Origin: Clostridia bacterium
GTDB taxonomy: Bacteria; Bacillota; Clostridia; Oscillospirales; CAG-272
NCBI GenBank assembly: GCA_017453305.1
Contig: JAFTKJ010000038.1
Location: 1-64,000, forward strand
DNA length: 64,000 nt
Direction: 5' to 3'
Below, in pieces: positions 9,214-17,065 of this stretch (the first letter of the stretch is position 1; every line of letters starts with the position of its first letter). The notes beneath the pieces were generated by a model. It had not been told where the DNA came from, searched no databases, and saw only the letters and a program-made list of their open reading frames with translations. Position numbers and translations under genes: made by a program.

Positions 9214-10107
9214 TTGTCAGACCTGTTTATTCATGCGGAGAACCTTTCCTTCTCCTATGCCGATGCGGACGGTAAGGTAGAGGATCCCGCATTGCAAAAC
9301 TTTTCGGTGGATATCCACCGTGGCGAATACGTGGCGGTGCTGGGGCACAACGGCTCGGGCAAATCCACCTTCGCAAAGCTTTTGAATTTGATATTGGAGC
9401 CTACCTCGGGAACACTCGTGGTGAACGGGTTGGATCTGTGCCGCAAGGATCTGAAGGATGAAGAGATCCTGCAGTTGCGCAAGAACGTTGGCATGGTGTT
9501 CCAGAATCCCGACAACCAATTGGTTGCCACCATTGTCGAGCAGGACGTTGCCTTCGGGCCTGAAAACCTGGGTGTGGAGCGAGAGGAGCTTCGCCGTCGT
9601 GTGGATCAATCCCTGGAGACGGTTGGCATGTCCGCTTACGCCAAGCATGAGCCACATCGCCTCTCGGGCGGACAAAAGCAACGCGTTGCCATTGCAGGCA
9701 TTCTTGCCATGATGCCGCAGTGCGTCATTTTTGACGAATCCACCGCTATGCTTGATCCCGGAGGGCGCAGAGAGGTGCTGGATACCATTCGACTGCTCAA
9801 CCGTGAGCACGGAATGACGGTGCTCAACATTACCCACTATATGAACGAGGCGGCAGAGGCAGACCGAGTGATCGTCATCAACGACGGTAAGCTTTTGATG
9901 GACGGCACCCCCGACGAGGTGTTTGCCCACCGCGAAATCCTGCACAACGTAGGCTTGGAGGTTCCGCAATGTGCGGAGCTGATCCATCGACTGCGGGCGT
10001 GTGGCATTTCCGTTGAAGGGAAGGAGCTTTCCTCACCCGAGGCGTGCGCCGATATGCTGGTGCGCGCACTGAACAATCATGGAACCCAAAACAGAGGAGC
10101 ACAATGA
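9214..10107 (+). CDS. ecfA1: ECF transporter ATPase EcfA1
   Basis: First ATPase of an energy-coupling-factor vitamin/metal transporter. 297 residues from a TTG start. Walker A is GHNGSGKST, the Q-loop is VGMVFQNPDNQLV, the signature is LSGGQKQRVAIAG, and Walker B is CVIFDESTAMLDP. The stop overlaps the ecfA2 start as ATGA, implying coupled translation and equal dosage. No substrate-binding S component is nearby, so this is a shared (group II) energising module whose substrates are set elsewhere in the genome. Confidence 0.93.
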   Translation: MSDLFIHAENLSFSYADADGKVEDPALQNFSVDIHRGEYVAVLGHNGSGKSTFAKLLNLILEPTSGTLVVNGLDLCRKDLKDEEILQLRKNVGMVFQNPDNQLVATIVEQDVAFGPENLGVEREELRRRVDQSLETVGMSAYAKHEPHRLSGGQKQRVAIAGILAMMPQCVIFDESTAMLDPGGRREVLDTIRLLNREHGMTVLNITHYMNEAAEADRVIVINDGKLLMDGTPDEVFAHREILHNVGLEVPQCAELIHRLRACGISVEGKELSSPEACADMLVRALNNHGTQNRGAQ

Positions 10108-11060
10108 ATAAGATTTATTTAGACCACGTGAGCTACGTTTACAGCGCGGGCACCCCCTACGAGCAGACGGCACTTGACGACGTCTCGGTAGGCATTCGCG
10201 CAGGATGCATCACGGGCATCATCGGTCATACAGGCTCGGGAAAGTCCACCATGATGCAAATGCTCAACGGCTTGATCAAGCCCACGTCGGGGCGCGTGCT
10301 GTTGGATGATTACGATATCAACAGTACTCTCGAGGACGTGCTTGATTCTTGGAGTAAAAAAGAGGAATACGCCTCTCTTTCCAAGCATAAGCGCAAAAAG
10401 CTGATCAAAGCCGAAATCAAAGAAAAAGCGGCAAAGCTCTGCTTCCGTGTGGGGCTTGTTATGCAATATCCCGAGTATCAGCTCTTTGAGGAGACCGTTT
10501 TTGCCGATATCGCATACGGTCCTCGCAATATGGGGCTTGACGAGGAAGAGATCCGCGCACGCGTCTTAGAGGCGGCGGCATTTACCGACATCGGTGAGGA
10601 TCTGCTCGACAAATCGCCCTTTGACCTTTCGGGAGGACAAAAGCGCCGCGTTGCTTTGGCGGGTGTAATTGCCATGCGCCCGGAGGTGCTGGTGTTGGAC
10701 GAGCCCGCCGCAGGACTTGATCCGCTTGGAAGGACCTATATCTTTGACGGCATCCGCGAATACCAAAGAAAAACGGGATCCACAGTGCTGATCGTCAGCC
10801 ACAGCATGGAGGATATGGCGCGCTATTGCGACGACGTTATCGTCATGTCGGGCGCAAAGGTGCTTTTGCAGGGTGAGAGAGCCGAGGTCTTTGCACACGT
10901 GGATGAGCTTGCCAAAACGGGACTTGACGTGCCGCAGATCACACATTTGATGAAGCTTTTGCGTGAGCGCGGTGTGGACGTTCCCAAAAACGTCTATACC
11001 GTTGACGAAGCAGTTGCCGCGTTGCATGGGCTGTTTGAGAGAGGGGGCGATCGGGTATGA
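10104..11060 (+). CDS. ecfA2: ECF transporter ATPase EcfA2
   Basis: Second ECF ATPase, 318 residues from the ATG at 10104, which has AGAGGAG 6 bases ahead and overlaps the ecfA1 stop. Walker A is GHTGSGKST (41-49), the Q-loop is VGLVMQYPEYQLFEETV, the signature is LSGGQKRRVALAG, and Walker B is VLVLDEPAAGLDP. Between Walker A and the Q-loop there is a lysine-rich stretch (about 80-112) roughly 20 residues longer than I expect for the family. It overlaps ecfT by ATGA. Confidence 0.93.
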   Translation: MNKIYLDHVSYVYSAGTPYEQTALDDVSVGIRAGCITGIIGHTGSGKSTMMQMLNGLIKPTSGRVLLDDYDINSTLEDVLDSWSKKEEYASLSKHKRKKLIKAEIKEKAAKLCFRVGLVMQYPEYQLFEETVFADIAYGPRNMGLDEEEIRARVLEAAAFTDIGEDLLDKSPFDLSGGQKRRVALAGVIAMRPEVLVLDEPAAGLDPLGRTYIFDGIREYQRKTGSTVLIVSHSMEDMARYCDDVIVMSGAKVLLQGERAEVFAHVDELAKTGLDVPQITHLMKLLRERGVDVPKNVYTVDEAVAALHGLFERGGDRV

Positions 11061-11878
11061 AGGGGATTTCCTTTGGACAGTATTACCCGGCTGACTCCTT
11101 AATCCACCGTATGGATCCGCGTTTTAAGATCCTTGTTACCATCGTTTATATCGTAGGAACGTTTTTGTGCAAGAGCGTCGTTTCCTTCGGCGCGTTGCTT
11201 CTTTCGTCTTTCGCACTCATCATCATGAGCAAGATCCCATTCAAAACAATCCTGCGATCCATCTCACCGTTGCTCTTTATCATCGGTTTTACCGTAGTCA
11301 TCAATATCTTTTTCGGTACGGGAGAGATCCTTTTGGTGGAGCTTTGGGGCATCCGCATTTACGCCGAGGGCATCTGGCGTGCGGTATTCATGTTTTTGCG
11401 TATCTTTTCGCTCATCACCGCAACCGGTATCTTTTTGACCTACACCACAACCCCAATGGATCTGACAGACGCATTGGAGGCTTTGTTGGCTCCGCTCAAA
11501 AAGCTGCACGTTCCCGTGCACGTGTTCGCAATGATGATGTCCATCACGTTGCGCTTTATTCCTACTTTGACAGAGGAGACGGAAAAGATCATGAGCGCGC
11601 AAAAGGCAAGAGGTGCAAACTTTACCACGGGCAACCTCTTCCAACGCGCAAAGGCGCTCATCCCGATCCTGATACCGCTATTCGTTTCCGCCATCAATCG
11701 CGCCACACAGCTTGCCGATGCAATGGAATGCCGTTGCTATCACGGCGGAGAGGGGAGAACACGACTCAACGTCATGCAATGCCACGCCTCGGACTTTGTT
11801 CTGTCGGCGGCGGTGATCGCATGCTGTGTCGCTCTGGTCTTGCTCAATCAGATCGATCTTTTGTACGTGTTGAATTGA
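11057..11878 (+). CDS. ecfT: ECF transporter transmembrane protein EcfT
   Basis: Membrane scaffold of the ECF module. 273 residues with five or so hydrophobic helices. The N-terminal signature is DSLIHRMDPRFKIL. The two coupling-helix motifs are AQKARGANF and AMECRCYHGGEGRTRLN, each containing the conserved Ala-Arg-Gly-like turn that docks on the two ATPases. ATGA overlap with ecfA2 and a 4-base gap to truA place it inside the ruvC operon. Confidence 0.93.
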   Translation: MKGISFGQYYPADSLIHRMDPRFKILVTIVYIVGTFLCKSVVSFGALLLSSFALIIMSKIPFKTILRSISPLLFIIGFTVVINIFFGTGEILLVELWGIRIYAEGIWRAVFMFLRIFSLITATGIFLTYTTTPMDLTDALEALLAPLKKLHVPVHVFAMMMSITLRFIPTLTEETEKIMSAQKARGANFTTGNLFQRAKALIPILIPLFVSAINRATQLADAMECRCYHGGEGRTRLNVMQCHASDFVLSAAVIACCVALVLLNQIDLLYVLN

Positions 11879-11882
11879 CGGT

Positions 11883-12641
11883 ATGAAGCTATTGATCAAG
11901 ATCCGATATATCGGAACCAATTATTGCGGCTACCAAGTGCAGCCCAACGCCGTCAGCATTCAACAACGGTTGAATGAGGCTACGGCGGCGCTGTTCGGCT
12001 ACGATTGCGATATCGTCGGCTGTAGCCGCACCGACAGCGGTGTGCACGCAAATGCGTTTTGCGCAACCGTTGCAAAAAAGGGAAGCGACGAGCTTCCAAC
12101 CTCCATTCCAAGCGAACGGATTCCCATGGCGCTTACGGCGCATCTGCCGCAGGACATCAGCGTATATTACGCCGCGTGGGTCGCAAACGACTTTCACGCA
12201 CGTTACGACGTCAAGGAAAAGGAGTATATCTATCGCATCTACAATGCCCCCGTGCGCAATCCATTTGAGGAGGAACGCGCATGTCACTTGCCGCGCTGCA
12301 TTGACGAGCATGGACTTGCCGAAATGGACCGCGCCGCAAAAACATTGGTAGGGGAGCAGGATTTTGCCGCTTACATGGCGCAGGGGTCCAAGGTGACCTC
12401 TACGGTGCGCAACGTCACCCTTGCCGAGGTAAAACGGGAGGGCGAGTGCCTGATCTTTCGGGTGCGCGCCAACGGATTTCTTTACAACATGGTACGCATT
12501 CTTGCGGGGACGCTTGTGGACGTCGGTCTTGGAAAGCTGACCCCCGAGGACGTCGTACGCATCACCGCATCTCGTGACCGCACACAAGCGGGTATGACCA
12601 TGCCTGCCTGCGGCTTGTATCTCAACGCTGTAGAGTATTGA
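11883..12641 (+). CDS. truA: tRNA pseudouridine(38-40) synthase TruA
   Basis: Converts uridines 38-40 of the tRNA anticodon arm to pseudouridine. 252 residues. The catalytic aspartate is Asp51 in CSRTDSGVHA. Downstream family motifs are ARYDVKEKEYIYRIYN and RVRANGFLYNMVRILAGTLVDVGLGK. The position just after ecfT is a common Firmicutes arrangement. Confidence 0.97.
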   Translation: MKLLIKIRYIGTNYCGYQVQPNAVSIQQRLNEATAALFGYDCDIVGCSRTDSGVHANAFCATVAKKGSDELPTSIPSERIPMALTAHLPQDISVYYAAWVANDFHARYDVKEKEYIYRIYNAPVRNPFEEERACHLPRCIDEHGLAEMDRAAKTLVGEQDFAAYMAQGSKVTSTVRNVTLAEVKREGECLIFRVRANGFLYNMVRILAGTLVDVGLGKLTPEDVVRITASRDRTQAGMTMPACGLYLNAVEY

Positions 12642-12659
12642 TCGAAAGGAGTATTTGCA

Positions 12660-13883
12660 ATGAAGCTTTTGGAACGCCTTCGGCGTCCGCGTGCGCGCAC
12701 GTCGGCACTCGCATCGGATGCACCGAGAAACGAATACTATGAAAATATTTCGGCAAAGCTCGGTATTTTGCAGGTCGTTCTTTATCTTTCGCTCTTTGCG
12801 TTTGTTTGCCTTGCCTTCTTTGCAAATACCAATCTGATCACCTACCAAAACTTTTATCACTTCTTTCAGGATCTTGGTGCCTCCGCGGAAAAGGTGGATC
12901 TCTTTTCCGCCGATTCCGTCTCCTATCCAACCGATGAGGCACAAAGCTTTACCCTGTACCGCAAGGGGCTTGCCGTAGCGGGGAACACCAACGTCACCGT
13001 TTTTTCCGCCACGGGCAGACCCTTGATCAGCCATCAGATCAATTATCAGAATCCCGTTGCCGTGGGAGCAGGGAAATACCTTTTGGTGTATGAAAAGGGA
13101 GGAAAACAGTATTCGCTTTATAACGCGAATACGCAAATGTACGCAGGCGAGAGCGAAATGCCCATCAACGGTGCGGCAATTTCGGATTCGGGTGCTTATG
13201 CGCTCATTTCCTCCTCCAAAACCTCCACCTCGTCGGTCTATCTCTACAACAGCCGCTTTGCCCCGGTCAATGCCTATCACCGCAGTGGCTACGTCATGGG
13301 GGCGGCACTCTCGGCGGATGGAAAACGCATCGCACTATTGACGCTTTCCGCCAATGCAGGGGGCGAGCAAACCACAGTGACCCTGGCAGAGGTTGGAAAA
13401 ACGCAGCCGATTGCCGAAACGGTGCTGGACGGCTCAATGGGGATCGATTGCGCATTCACTTCTTCCGGCATGCTTGCGGTACTGTGCGGCAACGGAATTG
13501 CATATCTTGATGAGAGGGGCGCGCAAAAGGAATTTTACGACTTTGAGGGCAAAATTCCCACCATGTCCTCCGTCGGTACGGACGGAATTGCGGTTTGTCT
13601 CAAAAAAAATACGATTTCTCCAAAAAATATTGTAATAGTATTTGACAAAAACGGGAAAATGGTGTATAATGAAACCGTCGGGGAAGGGCTTTGCGATCTT
13701 GCATACGCAGGGAAAGCCGTTTTTTGGACCACCGACCGCGGCGTTTGCCGCTTGGAGCTTGCCGATCAAAGCGTTGCTTTTACGGAATGCGCCACCGATG
13801 GAAGACGACTTCTTGCCGCGAGTGAGAGCGAGGCATTGCTCTGCTCACCGCAAAAGGCGTTTTACATCTCCTTCCACTCATAA
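12660..13883 (+). CDS. Membrane-anchored beta-propeller-like protein (DUF5711-like)
   Basis: 407 residues. A basic N-terminus (LLERLRRPRAR) precedes one membrane helix near 36-57 (LGILQVVLYLSLFAFVCLAFF). The remaining ~350 residues are outside the membrane and show repeated beta blades (VTVFSATGRPLI, YLLVYEKGGKQYSLYN, ISDSGAYALISSSKTSTSSVYLYN, LSADGKRIALLTL), as in WD40/PQQ-like propellers. This matches what I remember of DUF5711 proteins of Clostridia, whose role is unknown. It is 19 bases after truA and 28 before cvpA, so part of the same operon. Family name is tentative; topology is visible directly. Confidence 0.75.
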   Translation: MKLLERLRRPRARTSALASDAPRNEYYENISAKLGILQVVLYLSLFAFVCLAFFANTNLITYQNFYHFFQDLGASAEKVDLFSADSVSYPTDEAQSFTLYRKGLAVAGNTNVTVFSATGRPLISHQINYQNPVAVGAGKYLLVYEKGGKQYSLYNANTQMYAGESEMPINGAAISDSGAYALISSSKTSTSSVYLYNSRFAPVNAYHRSGYVMGAALSADGKRIALLTLSANAGGEQTTVTLAEVGKTQPIAETVLDGSMGIDCAFTSSGMLAVLCGNGIAYLDERGAQKEFYDFEGKIPTMSSVGTDGIAVCLKKNTISPKNIVIVFDKNGKMVYNETVGEGLCDLAYAGKAVFWTTDRGVCRLELADQSVAFTECATDGRRLLAASESEALLCSPQKAFYISFHS

Positions 13884-13910
13884 AAAATTCAACCAAAGGA
13901 GACAGTAACA

Positions 13911-14624
13911 ATGACACATCTGATTTTTGACGTTCTGTTTATTATCATTGCAATCATTATGATCGCTCTTGGCATCAAGCGCGGATTTATCAAAAGCTTG
14001 ATCCGCTCGGCAAAGCTGATCCTTTCAGTCGTGCTGGCATACCTGCTCGGCTCGCACCTGGGCCTGATTTTGAAGGATTCCTTTATCGGTAATCCCGTTT
14101 ACAACTTTGTTTATGAAAAAGTCAATGCGTTGTATCTTGATGCTTCCTCTGCCATCAACGTAGAGGAGATCACCGCGGCATTCCCGCAGTTTATTATGAC
14201 CGAGGACGTAAAGCAGCAGATCGCAGATGCGACCTCTGCAGAGTCGGGCGAGGCTTTGGTGGAGTCGGTTACCCTTGGTATTGCAGACCCCATCTCCACC
14301 TTGATCTCCAATATTCTCGGCTATATTCTTGTGTTCGTATTGGCATTCATCGGCTTGAGTGTGGTTGCATGGCTTTTGACCGCACTTACCGATAAGATCA
14401 AGCTTCTTGGCGCGGCGAATCGCGTCCTGGGTGCCGTTTGGGGCGCTTTGATGGCAGCAATCATCCTTTTGATGGTTGCCTCCGTCATCAAGCTCTTTTT
14501 CGGTGAAACCGATTTTTATCAGCAAACCGTTGTCGTCAAGTTCTTTGGCGATTCCGCATTGCTGGAAGCAATCAAGATCTTCAACATCGGAAGTGCTTGG
14601 TTCTCTCAAGCGCCTCAAGCATAA
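13911..14624 (+). CDS. CvpA family membrane protein
   Basis: 237 residues. The N-terminal helix and loop LIFDVLFIIIAIIMIALGIKRGFIKSL is the CvpA/colicin V production signature. Three more hydrophobic helices follow (about 40-55, 125-155 and 175-200). In Gram-positives the family has been linked loosely to envelope function; no specific reaction can be given. AAAGGAG lies ahead of the ATG. It is the last gene before a hairpin at 14634. Confidence 0.8.
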   Translation: MTHLIFDVLFIIIAIIMIALGIKRGFIKSLIRSAKLILSVVLAYLLGSHLGLILKDSFIGNPVYNFVYEKVNALYLDASSAINVEEITAAFPQFIMTEDVKQQIADATSAESGEALVESVTLGIADPISTLISNILGYILVFVLAFIGLSVVAWLLTALTDKIKLLGAANRVLGAVWGALMAAIILLMVASVIKLFFGETDFYQQTVVVKFFGDSALLEAIKIFNIGSAWFSQAPQA

Positions 14625-14633
14625 AAATCCCGA

Positions 14634-14663
14634 AAAAGCCTGCCGTTCTTTCGGTGGGCTTTT
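14634..14663 (+). terminator. Terminator-like hairpin after cvpA
   Basis: Arms 14634-14645 and 14652-14663 form a 12-pair stem (two wobble pairs) with a 6-base loop. The T-run is within the 3' arm and short, so readthrough into the ClpE-like gene is possible. Confidence 0.6.
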
Positions 14664-14688
14664 CCAAAACGCAAATGCAAAGGAAAGG

Positions 14689-14704
14689 CTCCGCGACTGC
14701 GGAG
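14689..14704 (+). promoter_or_regulatory. Hairpin covering GGAG upstream of ClpE-like gene
   Basis: CTCCGC (14689-14694), loop GACT, GCGGAG (14699-14704). The only GGAG before the start codon is the 3' arm of this perfect 6-pair GC-rich stem. Either it is not the ribosome site or translation is controlled by opening the stem. Confidence 0.4.
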
Positions 14705-14719
14705 AACAGTTAAGTTTAC

Positions 14720-17050
14720 ATGGTCATGTGTTCACAATGCCATAAGCGTATGGCAGTGATTTTCGTAACGAAAATGGAAAACGGGGAAAAGACTACCAAG
14801 GGGCTCTGCCTCAAGTGCGCCAAGGAAATGGGCGTCCCCGTAGATAACCTGGTCGGCAACGTCATGGGGCAATTGGGTATTTCTCCCGAACAGCTGGAAA
14901 ACGCCGAGGAGGATCTCAACTCCATGCTCGCGCAAACCGAAACGCCTTCGGATTGCGACGATAAGGAGGATGGCGGTGCACCCGCGATCGATCTTCCCAA
15001 GCTCTTCCGTGATGCAGGGCTCTTTTCCAAGCCCGACGGCAACCAGGTCCCATCCGAGGGGCAAGCTCCTGCGTCGGGAGAGCAGAAAAAGGATAAAAAG
15101 AAGGAAAAAGAGGAGAAAAAGCTCAAGTTCCTTCCCACCTACAGCCGCAATCTGACGCAGTATGCAAGAGAGGGAAAGCTGGACCGCATCATCGGTCGTG
15201 ACCGTGAGCTTTCACGTGTCATACAGATCCTTTGCCGCCGCCAAAAGAACAATCCTTGTCTCATTGGTGAACCCGGTGTCGGTAAGACCGCGATCGCCGA
15301 GGCGTTGGCGATCCGCATTGCCGCAGGTGAGGTTCCGTATAAACTCCAGGGCAAGGAAATTTATCTTTTGGATATGACCGCACTGGTTGCGGGAACGCAG
15401 TTCCGCGGACAGTTCGAGTCCCGTATTTTGGGACTTTTGAGCGAGGTTCACGCTGTGGGCAACGCTATTCTCGTGATCGATGAGGTGCACAACATCGTTG
15501 GTACGGGCGAGGCAGAGGGAAGCGTCAACGCGGCAAATATTCTCAAGCCCGCACTCTCGCGCGGCGAGGTGCAGATCATCGGCGCTACCACTTTAAACGA
15601 ATATCGTAAGTATATTGAAAAAGATTCGGCACTGGAGCGTCGTTTCCAGCCGGTTACCGTTAACGAGCCCTCGGTGGAGGAAACTCTTGAGATGCTGTGC
15701 GGTATCAAGCATTACTACGAGGAGTTCCACGGAGTCATCATCCCCGAAAACGTGCTCCGCCGTGCCGTGGTGCTGTCGGAGCGCTATATCACCGATCGTT
15801 ATCTGCCCGATAAGGCAATCGACCTTTTGGACGAGGCGGCTTCGGCACTTTCGCTGGAGTCGGCAGTCCTCAATGAATCCTACCGTATCCGCGACCGCCT
15901 TTTGGATCTGAAGCAAAAGCGCGAGGAGCTGGAGGGGGAGATTGCAGGCAACGATGCCGTGGAGCAGAGCAGATACGAGGAGATCGCAAAGGTGCGTGCC
16001 GAGGAGCTGAAGCTCTCCGAGCGCCTGGGTGAGATCGAGCCTCAAACCAAAACGGTTACCTTGACGGAGAACGAGATTGCAAACGTGATCGAGCTTTGGA
16101 CGGGCGTGCCCGCAACCAATATCACCGAAAATGAATTTACGCAGATCGACCGCCTGGAAGGACGCCTCAAGGAGCGTATCATCGGTCAGGATCCCGCAGT
16201 AGAAGCCGTTGCAAAGGCGATCAAGCGCAACCGCGCAGGCATTGCTTATAAGAGAAAGCCGGTTTCCTTCATTTTTGCTGGTCCTACGGGTGTGGGCAAG
16301 ACCGAGCTTGTCAAAACGCTTGCAAACGAGCTCTTCCATTCACCCGAGACCCTCATCCGCTTGGATATGTCAGAGTTTATGGAAAAGCACTCTGTCTCTC
16401 GCATCATTGGCGCGCCTCCCGGATACGTGGGATATGACGAGGCAGGACAACTGACCGAAAAGATCCGCCGCCGCCCCTATTCCATCGTACTCTTTGACGA
16501 GATCGAAAAGGCGCATCCCGATGTGCTCAACATCCTTTTACAAATCTTGGATGACGGACGCATTACCGATGCACGCGGCAAGACCGTAAATTTTGAAAAT
16601 ACCGTCATCGTGATGACCACCAACGCAGGCTCCGACCGCACGGGTGCTCTGGCAGGCTTTGCGGCTTTTGAGACCTCCTTGGAGGAGGGAAGAACGCAAA
16701 AGGCGCTGGAGGGATTTTTGCGCCCCGAGTTTATCAATCGCGTGGACGAGATCATCACCTTCCGTCAGCTGGACGAGGCAGACTTTGTACAGATTGCACG
16801 CATTCTTTTGGAGGAGCTGAAGCTTTCGCTGAATGAAAAGAATATCACGCTCTCTTATACCGATACAGTGCTTGAATTGATTGCACAAAAATCCTACTCG
16901 CGCAAATTCGGAGCGCGCAATATGCGACGTTATATTCAAAAGGAGATTGAGGATCAGCTGGCTGAGCAGATCATCGCCGATTACGGCAGACGCTACAGCA
17001 TGGCGAAGATCGACTCCGACGGCGAGCACATCCGCGTTCTTTGTATGTGA
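14720..17050 (+). CDS. ClpE-like ATP-dependent unfoldase
   Basis: 776-residue Hsp100 protein with two AAA+ modules. The N-terminus has a zinc ribbon (Cys4-x2-Cys7 and Cys30-x2-Cys33), as in ClpE, instead of the Clp-N repeats of ClpC. A charged Lys/Glu linker near 115-135 follows. Module 1 has GEPGVGKTAIAEALA and VIDEVHN; a central coiled coil is around 390-430; module 2 has [16 protein letters not shown] and LFDEIEKAHPDV. The loop where ClpP-binding unfoldases carry [LIV]-G-[FL] reads GALAGFAAF. No good ribosome site precedes the ATG: the nearest GGAG (14701-14704) is 15 bases away and lies in a hairpin. Confidence 0.88.
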   Translation: MVMCSQCHKRMAVIFVTKMENGEKTTKGLCLKCAKEMGVPVDNLVGNVMGQLGISPEQLENAEEDLNSMLAQTETPSDCDDKEDGGAPAIDLPKLFRDAGLFSKPDGNQVPSEGQAPASGEQKKDKKKEKEEKKLKFLPTYSRNLTQYAREGKLDRIIGRDRELSRVIQILCRRQKNNPCLIGEPGVGKTAIAEALAIRIAAGEVPYKLQGKEIYLLDMTALVAGTQFRGQFESRILGLLSEVHAVGNAILVIDEVHNIVGTGEAEGSVNAANILKPALSRGEVQIIGATTLNEYRKYIEKDSALERRFQPVTVNEPSVEETLEMLCGIKHYYEEFHGVIIPENVLRRAVVLSERYITDRYLPDKAIDLLDEAASALSLESAVLNESYRIRDRLLDLKQKREELEGEIAGNDAVEQSRYEEIAKVRAEELKLSERLGEIEPQTKTVTLTENEIANVIELWTGVPATNITENEFTQIDRLEGRLKERIIGQDPAVEAVAKAIKRNRAGIAYKRKPVSFIFAGPTGVGKTELVKTLANELFHSPETLIRLDMSEFMEKHSVSRIIGAPPGYVGYDEAGQLTEKIRRRPYSIVLFDEIEKAHPDVLNILLQILDDGRITDARGKTVNFENTVIVMTTNAGSDRTGALAGFAAFETSLEEGRTQKALEGFLRPEFINRVDEIITFRQLDEADFVQIARILLEELKLSLNEKNITLSYTDTVLELIAQKSYSRKFGARNMRRYIQKEIEDQLAEQIIADYGRRYSMAKIDSDGEHIRVLCM

Positions 17051-17065
17051 GCATAAGGAGATTTT

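Noticed and set aside
11889..13280. A 463-codon minus-strand frame across truA and the DUF5711-like gene
   Set aside because: Crosses two real genes in antisense with no homology features.
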